Under the pieces are notes generated by a model. It made no database searches, was not told the origin of the DNA, and worked only from the letters and a program-made list of their open reading frames with translations. A DNA stretch of 64,000 bases from Hemerocallis citrina (Eukaryota > Streptophyta > Magnoliopsida > Asparagales > Asphodelaceae): contig CM030361.1 in assembly GCA_017893485.1 (NCBI GenBank), forward strand, positions 140,386,461 through 140,450,460, given 5' to 3'. Made by a program: the position numbers and the translations under genes. Shown here one piece after another: positions 52,987-62,007 of this stretch (positions are counted from its first letter, which is position 1; each line of letters opens with the position of its first letter).

Positions 52987-54170
52987 TTATCGCCATCGTC
53001 ATCATCCTTAGTAGGGCTAGTTACATCCTTCAAATAAGTCGAAGATGAGTTGAGATGAGAACTGCAGTGGTCCCAAACTAAACTGACAAAATGTAATTGG
53101 ACCAATTGGTCCCCCCCAGCAAGTACTATTACAGAGGGAGAAGGATCTACTATCTATTTAAGACAGTGGGTATTATCTTGTTCCTTATATTGTTATTTAT
53201 CAACATAAGCTTGTTTCTTCTACGCCTGACTTAGATTCCATACTAAACTATCTGAGATTTATTTCATTCGCTCTTATTTCTCGTATGGCATTATCTTTAA
53301 ACAAATTGGATGTGTGTAAAATGTTGTGGGTTATAGATTGAATCCAATTGAACCCAAATGAATGCAACGTTGAGAAACATGCAGTATAAGCTACACATAT
53401 GAAGAGTAGGACAAGGAAGAATGAAATCATCTATCAATTTCATTATTGCACTCGAATAACCCTCTGCTTTTTTGGCAGTCTCATCCCATTACCCATTACA
53501 AGTAGCAAAATAGAAGTCTAGACTGTCCTTTCCCCCTTAAGATAACTACAGCTGCACAGTGATAAGTTGAAATTTCAACTTAGTAGATAATAAAACAGTC
53601 ATATTTCTGTATTATAACTATATTACATGAAATACACTTTAATTGAAGTTAAACATATATTAAATTGTGAATTCATATAGAACTCAGGAATACTACAGTA
53701 AAGAAAGAAACAATCAGAGGGCATATACAGTGTTAGCAAAATAAGTTCTTACTATGATTTATTTGAAGATTAAAATCTTATGGAAAACTACAGTTAGTAG
53801 CATTTTAGCGGAGCAAATAATTTGCCAAAAGTAACCGGGAGAGTGAAGGGTGGGAGTATGCAATGGAAACTCTCAGGCGTGTTAGAAGTGTTCTTGTTTG
53901 GTATCGATGCATCTCTTATCCGTGTGAAATGATTTTGTTGTTTGGTATCCATGCGTATCTCATCTTTCGTTGTTAATTGTAGCAACACATGATGAGAATC
54001 GATTTTTTGTCTTCCATTTTTTTTAGCAAGGACTATTTCGTTTGTTGTTGTTTTTACCATAATGGAGTTAGGTCATGATGCGGTTTGTTTCTGGCGTACG
54101 TGTGGATGCACCAGGTGTGAGTTCTTTACTCGATTTGTATTTGAAGGAGAAAGCTTCTAGTCAGACGACC
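52987..54170. other. No gene clearly supported
   Basis: A minus-strand frame at 52990-53105 (SSHLNSSSTYLKDVTSPTKD then DDDGDK) looks exon-like and is cut by the MITE, but no other evidence supports it. An 88-codon minus frame at 53794-54060 shows no domain. The remainder is AT-rich. Confidence 0.4.
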
Positions 54171-54179
54171 CTCGGCTGG

Positions 54180-54860
54180 CCGATTTGGGTTATTACTGCA
54201 CGTGCATTAGATGCTACTGATCCACTATGCTGCAAGATGCTCAGGACCTAGTAAAATGGTGTGGCCCTTGCTAAAGGTTCTCTCCCATTAGATGCTTGCC
54301 CCAAGCCAAACTAAAGTCGCTTACTAGCTCCACCCCCTTCGCCATGTGGGGGATAGAACTGGTCGGCCCCTTTCCACAGGCCACCGGCTAAAGGCGATTC
54401 TTCATCGTGGCCGTCGACTACTTCACCAAGTGGGTCGAGGCAGAACCTCTAGCCACGATTATGGACCATCAAGCCCAACAATTATTCTAGAAGCACATCA
54501 TCTGTCGGTTCAGGATCCCACGCGTGCTAGTCACCGATAACGAAACCCAATTCACCGGCAAATTTTTTTGCAAGTTTTGTGAAGACCTAGGCATTCAACA
54601 GTGCTTCTCGTCAATCTCCCACCCACAATCAAACGGCCAAGCAGAAAATGCCAAACGACAAATTCTTGACGGTCTCAAAAAGCGGCTAGACCAATTCTCA
54701 AAGGATTTTTGGGTCGAAGAGTTATCAAGCGTCCTCTGGTCACATCAGACTACCAAGAGAATCCTGACCGATGAATCCCCGTTCAAACTGGCATACGGGA
54801 CCGAGGCGGCATTCCTCTGGAAGTCGACCTCCCCTTGCCTAGGTACATGGGCATCGACGA
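54180..54860 (+). pseudogene. Tat-type integrase fragment
   Basis: In sequence: remnant of the zinc finger (DAQDLVKWCGPC), PFAMWGIELVGPFPQATG, FFIVAVDYFTKWVEAEPLAT, LVTDNETQFTGKFFCKFCED, HPQSNGQAENAKRQILDGLK and FKLAYGTEA. It has stops within the first half and one frameshift. It is a different family from the element at 31194 (for example MD and VTDNE forms). The LTRs are absent. A 19-bp direct duplication (GGCGAACTTGGACCTCATT) and a T run lie at its right edge, 54888-54935. Confidence 0.85.
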
Positions 54861-54935
54861 GGAATCAAACTCAAGCGACCTCAAGGCGAACTTGGACCTC
54901 ATTGGCGAACTTGGACCTCATTTTTTTTTTTTTTT

Positions 54936-55665
54936 GGGAAACGGATAGGGTTGCGGGTTTTGGGTTTGTATTTGTTTCAGGTTGGGCTTTTGGGTTGAGG
55001 ATGTTAAGGAGAGGGTGGCTAGGGTTACATGTGATAGGGTTTGGGGATTGTGGCGGCTAGATGTTGCAAGAGTTAGAGAGGTCGTTGGACCTGGGAGGTT
55101 GAGGTCGACGAGATTGGGGCAAGGATTAGGAGATGAGGTGAGGGATGAGTTCAGGAGGTCGTCGATGAGGGTGAGTTCGTCGGAGGAATTGGTTGGGAGT
55201 CGAAGATGGATTTTAGGAGATGTTGATGGGGAGATGGGTTCCGGGAGTTGGTCGGCGAGGGAGGTCGACGAAAGAGGAGTTGGAGTTGATGACGTTGGGG
55301 AAGGTGTTGCTGAGTTGGAGTTGATTGTAGTTGAAGTTGACGTCGGGAAGGGAGATTGATGTTTCTTATGTTGGTAGAGGACTCTTCTGTTGTTGTTTCC
55401 GACGGGAGGATGCCGGAAGTGGTTGTAGTGGTGGTGTCGCCAGAGTAGGGGATGTGAGTTGTTGTTGTTGTTGATGGCGGCTAGGGTTTCGGTATAGGTA
55501 GTTGATGACGGCTAGGGTTTTGGATCTTGTTGTTTGATGATGGCTAGGGCTTTGGAGACTTGATCAATGAGAGACATGTTGGGAGATGGAGTGATTCCAA
55601 TGAAGACGAGAATCACTCCACCTCAATAACGAGGATCAAATTAGTATAAGCCTTATAGGAATACT
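54936..55665 (-). other. C-rich leader of a copia-like element
   Basis: On the minus strand this follows the primer site at 55666-55678. It contains a short frame starting MSLIDQVSKALAIIKQQ near 55575 and then Pro/Ser/Asn-rich sequence; it ends at a run of A (poly-T on the plus strand, 54918-54934). No gag or pol domain is found. Open plus-strand frames (54524-55359) crossing it are probably not genes. Confidence 0.4.
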
Positions 55666-55811
55666 GGCACTGATATCATGTTAGAATTAGGGATAGGAAG
55701 GGAAACTTTATTATTGATTAAACTGAGTACAATATGTCTCATATATATAGGAGAGAAGGGAAGACTAAACTAATCTCTCTCATAATATAATATCTAATAT
55801 AATATATAACA
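55666..55811 (-). repeat. Copia LTR and primer binding site
   Basis: The minus strand reads TGTTATATATTATATTAG (55811) ... TATATATATGAG promoter ... CCTAATTCTAACA (55679), a short LTR of about 133 bp, followed by TGATATCAGTGCC (55678-55666), close to the Met-tRNA primer site TGGTATCAGAGCC. This is a 5' LTR; the matching 3' LTR is not seen. Confidence 0.65.
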
Positions 55812-56067
55812 ATATCAAATAAAATAAAAATAATGTAAATATAACTCAAAATCCCAGTTTAAATAGTCAATTTAGTCTCCTCCTTCTGAATGAGAAACTT
55901 TTTATCATTAATTTTGTATAACATCTGAAAGATAATCTTATCCTTTATGTTAGAAATATCAAATTGGAACAGTCGTATTTATTTCAGATGGTTCATTCGG
56001 TTGGGTTAAGTTTGGTTAGCTAGCTAACCTATATAGTGCTATATAATGAACGACAGAAAACCATTTT

Positions 56068-56511
56068 CCCTGTCAAGTTTGCCCTTCACCAGGGAAAACA
56101 ACATAATTGAACAATTCAGTATAATTAGTCAGTTTAGTCTCCTTTTTCCCTATAATAAACTTTTTGGTCTCCTCTCTCCTATAATTTTCATGATATGTTC
56201 TTCGTCATGAAAATTCTAGTGTTTTCTATATTGGTTTACTTCATGGTTTATATCCTTTGTCATAAAAACTCTCTTGTATGATAAAAACTCCCTGTCAAGT
56301 TTGCCCTTTACCAGGGAAAAGAACATAATTGAACAATTCAGTATAATTAGTCAGTTTAGTCTCCTTTTTCCCTATAATAAACTTTTTGGTCTCCTCTCCC
56401 CTATAATTTTCATGATATATTCTACGTCATGAAAATTCTACCGTTATCTATTTATTGTTTTACTTCTTGGTTTATATCCTATGTCATAAAAACTCTCTTA
56501 TGTATGATATG
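56068..56511. repeat. 222-bp tandem duplication in Aurora 5' intron
   Basis: CTGTCAAGTTTGCCCTT-ACC ... CATAAAAACTCTCTT occurs from about 56070 and again from 56292, with several substitutions. It lies upstream of the first visible exon. Confidence 0.9.
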
Positions 56512-56613
56512 TACAGTTACATTTACTTCTTGTAAGTTGTAACATGCAACAGCACATGCAAGTAATTAGTGCTTGTAGAAAACTGTTTTTAAATCTTTCA
56601 TTGCTTTAAACAG

Positions 56614-59055
56614 AGTAACCATATAGTGGCATTAAAGGTTCTCTTCAAGAGCCAACTGAAACAAGCACAGGTTGAGCACCAGTTGCGGCGTGAGGTTGAA
56701 ATTCAAAGCCACCTCCGACACCCAAATATACTACGTTTGTACGGATACTTCTATGATCAGGTTAGTATTCCAATCTCCATCTTCAATTTTAATCTGCCAT
56801 TAGCAAACTCAGGTAGCCTTATTTTTCATGTGCTTCTATTGCAGACCAGGGTTTATTTGATTTTAGAGTATGCAGCAAAAGGCGAGCTGTATAAAGAATT
56901 ACAGAAGTGCAAATATTTTAGTGAACGACGAGCTGCAACTGTGAGTTAATGCTCTTTATCTGCTCACGCTTTTTATCCTAAGAACTCTTGATACATTTTG
57001 GTAAATTATTTAAATCCCCTAACCTTATATTATCTTTGGGCTTTTATTTGTATGGTGGATGTTCAGTATATTTCATCGTTAGCACGGGCCCTTATCTACC
57101 TACATGGCAAGCATGTCATTCATAGAGACATTAAACCTGAGAATCTTCTCAATGGTGTTCAGGTACTCATGATTTATGTGGTCTAGTATCCCCTTTTACA
57201 TAATTTCACTTACACAGGTGGTATTATGTTTGATAGGGTGAGTTAAAGATAGCTGATTTTGGCTGGTCTGTGCACACATTTAATAGAAGGCGGACCATGT
57301 GTGGCACGTTGGATTACCTTCCACCTGAAATGGGTACGAGTTATTTTCGATGATTTCACTCCTTTTATTTTTATTTTTTTCTTGGGGTTCATACTCTTAT
57401 GATCCTTATCTATGTCCATCCTTGTCCCTGTCGTAGTTGAAAGTGTTGAACATGATGCTACCGTAGACATTTGGAGCTTAGGTGTCTTGGCCTATGAGTT
57501 TCTTTATGGGGTACCACCATTTGAGGCAAAGGAACATTCAGATACATACAGAAGGTAAAAGAAAGCTATGCTCCCCAAAATTTCAGGTTGTTGTTTAAAT
57601 TAATTACATACCAATATATTTCTTGACAAAACTGTGCTTTCAGTGAGATTGATCAGTTGTATTTGTTATATAAATAAAATAATAAGCAAAGCTCTCTTGC
57701 TAAAGTACCCAAGAACCTGGGGATGCTAGTTGCCCTTACTAGGAAGTTGACACTAGTGAGTTGATTGATCAGAACTTTGTCTTCTAATTCATGGATTTAC
57801 TACGACTCCTGGATAGGGAGCCGTATCCTTTTTTATGCATGTAGTTCCCTTCTTAATGATAAATTTCTAGGGCAGTTGCTGATACAAGTCACTGTCCAGT
57901 CTTTCAGAATAACTATGGCAATCAACTCGATCAAAACCCGGGGGGGGGGGGGGGGGGTTACTGGATCTTCTATCAATTAAGTGAAATAATGAGTTAACAT
58001 GATTTTGAGTGGGAAATACTGTATGGATGCCTATCTATCTTCTATCCCTGACTTAAGGCACATGTGAATTGATCACATGTTGATTCCGACCTCTTTTGAT
58101 CCTATAAACTTCCATCCAAACGGTAAATCCTTTTAAGTAGCCCACTAGTTCCTTTCTCATGTTCATTCCCTAAGCTTCCTGATGTAGTTACCATTAGGAG
58201 TCCTTGAGAGTCAATCCAGAAGTGGACTTGAACAAAAAAACTTGCTTAGTTGGTGAACTTTTAGGGTCTTTGTCTAGTTGCATTCATAAAGACTAGTCAG
58301 GTTCCTTTCTCATGTTCATTCCCTAAGCTTCCTGATTAGTTACCATTAGGAGTCCTTGAGAGTCGATCCAGAAGTGGACCTGAACAAAAAACTTGCTTAG
58401 TTGGTGAACTTAGGGTCTTTGTCTAGTTGCATTCATAAAGGACTAGTCAGGTCCCGTTAAAACCCTCCAAAATGATCAGGAAGTAAAGAAAATAATCAAA
58501 GAGGCCAATTTTACTAAAATTATTGTACTTGGGTCAGTGGTCCTATTTAAGTCGTGCTACCTAAAACACATGTGATATAGAACTACTCAAGTTGATTTAT
58601 CCAACTAACAGTTAGTGCTCATGTAGAACTAATCATGTGGCATATTAGCACAGAGCCCAATTTTTACTCAAGGGGAAGTCAATAGTTTTATGCCTAATTT
58701 TTTTTTTCTTCACTCGATTGTAGTAAATTCTTCATATATTGCTGCTCTGATATGCCTGAATCCTTCTTCCATAACTTTCCTGCAGGATAATTAAAGTTGA
58801 CCTTAAGTTTCCTCCCAAGCCATTAGTTTCATCTGCTGCGAAAGACCTCATTAGCCAGGTTGGGTGCCGCCACCTACTCTTATTTGAACTTAGATATTTA
58901 AGTAAATTGGCATAGGAAGCATCAAATGAAGTTTTTTCCTTCTTTCTATTCAGATGCTTGTTAGAGATACCTCACTTCGTTTGCCACTCCACAAGCTTCT
59001 TGAGCATCCATGGATAGTACAAAATGCAGACCCTTCAGGCATCTACAGAGGGTGA
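56614..59055 (+). CDS. AUR1: Alpha-Aurora protein kinase, 5' exon(s) not seen
   Basis: Seven exons (56614-56760, 56845-56940, 57067-57162, 57237-57333, 57437-57554, 58786-58858, 58954-59055) with GT-AG introns splice to 242 intact codons and a stop. They start in the N-lobe at [15 protein letters not shown] (ATP-binding Lys) and contain [24 protein letters not shown], the activation loop [15 protein letters not shown], and the end [19 protein letters not shown]. These match plant alpha-Aurora (AUR1/AUR2) kinases, which phosphorylate histone H3 and guide spindle and cell-plate formation. The N-terminus with the glycine-rich loop is absent in the 800 bp upstream, where a copia LTR lies: the gene has a far exon or is truncated. 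Confidence 0.88.
57938..57957. repeat. Poly-G run
   Basis: About 18-20 consecutive G in Aurora intron 5. A long homopolymer; its length may be inaccurate. Confidence 0.9.
58149..58454. repeat. 153-bp tandem duplication in Aurora intron
   Basis: TTCCTTTCTCATGTTCATTC ... CATAAAG-ACTAGTCAGG begins at 58149 and 58302. The copies differ by about six small changes. It lies in the 1.2-kb intron between the fifth and sixth visible exons. Confidence 0.9.
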
Positions 59056-59501
59056 TGACATTAAAATACCCATGTCTTTTGCATCTGCGCTCGAGATTCA
59101 TATCATTGTCGGGAATTAGAAGGTATAATATGGGGGAGAATCATCAGTTCTGCTCTGCAAATCTGTAGGGGGAAATGAGGTTCATAGAAAGACAAACTGG
59201 ATACTTATCCATAGGAGGAATATTATGAGGATTGTTGTCAGGTTAACTCTTTATGCAGAGTTTGTGTGTGGTTATTTTTACCCTTTTGCTGTAACTACAA
59301 GAATTTAAGAGAATTTGTGAAAATCTCCTCCGACTCCTCCCTCCTAGACGACATGTTCAAGATTTCACAAAGAGTCAAAAATGTTTCTTGCAAAAGTGTA
59401 ATTTCTTCTGCATCCAGTTAAATGTTAACATTGCCGATTCTGGCGCCCTTTCTTTTCAGGATTTCTTGAAGTTTATTTTTTTTTAAAAAAAATAATATAT
59501 C
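59056..59501 (+). other. Aurora 3' UTR and short spacer
   Basis: Non-coding; T-rich stretches typical of plant 3' ends follow within 300 bp of the stop. No clear polyadenylation signal can be chosen. Confidence 0.4.
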
Positions 59502-59805
59502 TGAAAGAATTGGAAACCCCTCTCCATTTTCATTCCACTCATTAGCTTATATACAAGAATTGCCTTCGTAATCTGAGGTTACAATAGTGGGATTAAAATC
59601 AATTAGCTAGATTAGGAAATTACTAAAATAAAGGGATTGACAATTAAGCTACAATTGTGGGATTACAATCAGTTAGCTAGAATTAGGAAATTGCTAAAGT
59701 AAAGGGATTGACAATTATCAATTAGCTAGATTAGGGAATTGCTAAATTAAAGGGATTGACAATTATTAGTTAGCTAGAATTAGGGAATTGACAAATATTC
59801 TAACA
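59502..59805 (-). repeat. 3' LTR of Copia D
   Basis: About 304 bp, TGTTAGAATATTTGTC ... CCAATTCTTTCA, with a TTGTATATAAGC promoter near 59550. It contains three or four degenerate repeats of GGGATTGACAATTA...AGCTAGA-TTAGG-AATT-CTAAA. The outer limit is inferred from the TG/CA rule. Confidence 0.7.
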
Positions 59806-61280
59806 GTCCCCGCAGTCGAAACGGGAGGTTCACGAACGCTTAGACTGTCCCGAAAATCATTAAAAAGTACGCGCGGAAGTCCTTTAGTGAAAATATCGGC
59901 TATTTGATAGCGAGAAGGAACATGTAGGACACGCACCTCACCACGTTTGACTTTCTCTCGTACAAAGTGGATATCCATTTCTATGTGTTTAGTGCGTTGG
60001 TGTTGAACTGTATTTCCCGAAAGATAAATGGCACTAACATTATCACAATAAACTAGTGTTGCCTTGTGAATTGGACAATGTAGTTCAAGGAGGAGATTTC
60101 GAATCCAACAGGGCTCGGAGACAACATTTGCAACTCCCCTGTATTCAGCTTCGGCACTAGATCGAGACAGGGTGGGTTGGCGTTTTGAGGACCAAGAGAT
60201 AAGGTTGTCTCCAAGAAAAACACAATAACCTGAGGTGGATCGTCGAGTGTCTGGGCATCCATCCCAATCTGCATCTGTATAGGATATAATTGAGTGAACT
60301 GTAGATTTATACAAATGCAGACCATAATGAATTGTACCTTGGACATAGTGTAAAATACGCTTCAATGCATCCATGTGTTCAACTTTCGGATCATGCATAA
60401 AGAGGCATACTTGTTGAACGGCATATGATATATCCGGCCTTGTAAGGGTGACATACTGTAGTGCACCCTTCAACCGGCAGTAGTGGATGGGATCATCATA
60501 TGAAGCTCCAGCCGAGGAGCTTAACTTGCCTTGTGTGTCGATTGGTGTTGGGAAAGGCTTGCAATGTGACATTCCGGCCCGTTCAATTATCTCTGCGGCA
60601 TATTTCTTTTGAGAAAGAAATAGTCCATGCTGGTGTCGGGTCACAGCAATACCCAAGAAATAACTTAGAGGCCCCAAATCCTTCATATCGAATTCTGTGC
60701 TCAGAAGAACCATAATAGATCGACGAAGCGCCTCTGATGAAGTAGTGAGAATTATATTATCAACATAAAATAAGATATATGCAATGTCAGTGCCACGACA
60801 GTAAATGAATAGAGAAATATCATATTTGCTATGAGTAAAACCAATAGTGGCAACATAGTCTGCAAATCGCTGATACCAAGCACGAGGGGCTTGCTTAAGG
60901 CCATAAAGAGACTTCTTGAGCAGACAGACATAATCTGGATATGTGGGATCTCTGAACCCCAAAGGTTGATGCATATAAACTGTTTCATTCAGATTGCCAT
61001 GGAGAAAGGTATTTTTGACATCCAACTGATGAATTTGCCAAGACTTAGACAAGGCAATGCTGAGTACAGTCCGAATAGTAGCCGGTTTGACTACCGGGCT
61101 AAAAGTGTCATCACAGTCAATTCCAACTTGTTGAGACCTGCCATCACCTACAAGACGAGCTTTGTGTCGCTCAAAAGAACCGTCAGATTTCTTTTTATGC
61201 CGGAAAATCCACATGGAACGAATAATATTAACATTAGAAGGACGAGGTACTAACTCCCACGTCTTATTTTTAATTAGAGC
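59806..61280 (-). pseudogene. Copia D reverse transcriptase and RNase H
   Basis: Open from 61214 for 482 codons: MWIFRHKKKSDGSFERHKAR, FSPVVKPATIRTVLSIAL, QLDVKNTFLHGNLNETVYMH, LLKKSLYGLKQAPRAWYQRF, then LFYVDNIILT where YVDD is expected, PLSYFLGIAVTRHQHGLFLS and RNase H (DADWDGCPDTRRSTSGYCVF, SSAEAEYRGVANV, HQRTKHIEMDIHFVREK, ADIFTKGLP). The YVDN change removes the second catalytic Asp. A TAG at about 61278, where the family has Gln, separates it from the upstream frame. The end reads into the LTR. Confidence 0.9.
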
Positions 61281-62007
61281 CTATTCATCCAACATAGCAT
61301 TTTTCCAATTCGGGTCATTAAGTGCACTCACAGGGTTACGAGGTAAGGGTGATATAGACATGGTAATAGTGGCGCTTAAGGCTTGGTATTTGAGATTTGG
61401 CTTTAAAATTCCATGTTGGCTCCGTGTAGTCATTCTTTGGGCTGGCGGTGGAGCATGCGAACGTGTGGGCCGAGTAGTAGGTGGGGTGGAAATTTGTGAG
61501 CTGGGCTGGGATGATGCTGGAGTTGTAGGTGGTGAAGAATGGGCCGTGTGGACTGGACTTTGAGAGGCATTGTCTTGTTCATGTGTTGCATGCGGTGAAG
61601 GAGGCTGGATTGTGGGTTGATGGGTTTGTGGAAGGGCTTGGTGATGCATATGATGAATGAGCCAAGGTGACATGCCGTCGTCTAGAAAATCATAACTTGT
61701 AGAATTTGGTGAGAATAACTTAGTAAAAGGAAATTGTGTTTCATCAAATTGTACATGTCGTGAAATTATGATTTTTCGACTTGAGAAATCATAGCATTTG
61801 TAGCCCCGAGGTTAGATGGATACCCCAAGAAGACACACGGTGTGGAGCGTGCTTGAAGTTTGTGAATTGTGGTAGAAGGGAATAAAGGATAACATAAGCA
61901 GCTGAAAATTCTAAGATGAGAAAAAGATGGATTTTTCTGATAGAGAATTTGTGTTGGAGATGTGTATCCTAAAACTTTTGTGGGAAGGATATTGAGGAGG
62001 TATGTTG
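61281..62007 (-). pseudogene. Copia D integrase tail and linker
   Basis: Minus strand: TYLLNILPTKVLGYTSPTQI, FSHLRIFSCLCYPLFPSTTI, RSTPCVFLGYPSNL (integrase C-terminal module), a frame change, CYDFSSRKIIISRHVQFDET, then a Pro/Ser/His-rich linker (61673-61281) and LNDPNWKNAMLDE, the start of RT. Cut at its upstream side by the gypsy LTR at 62008. Confidence 0.85.

Larger units (their letters stand above)
59502..62007 (-). mobile_element. Copia D, 3' part
   Basis: The minus strand runs from integrase C-terminus (62007) through RT and RNase H to the 3' LTR (59805-59502). The 5' part is separated by the gypsy LTR beginning at 62008 and lies beyond the window. LTR start TGTTAGAATATTTGTC is preceded by a CGACTGCGGGGAC purine-rich tract. 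Confidence 0.85.

Noticed and set aside
54982..55359. 125-codon Gly/Val/Arg-rich plus-strand frame
   Set aside because: Antisense to the leader of a copia element; no domain, composition driven by GAGGT repeats.
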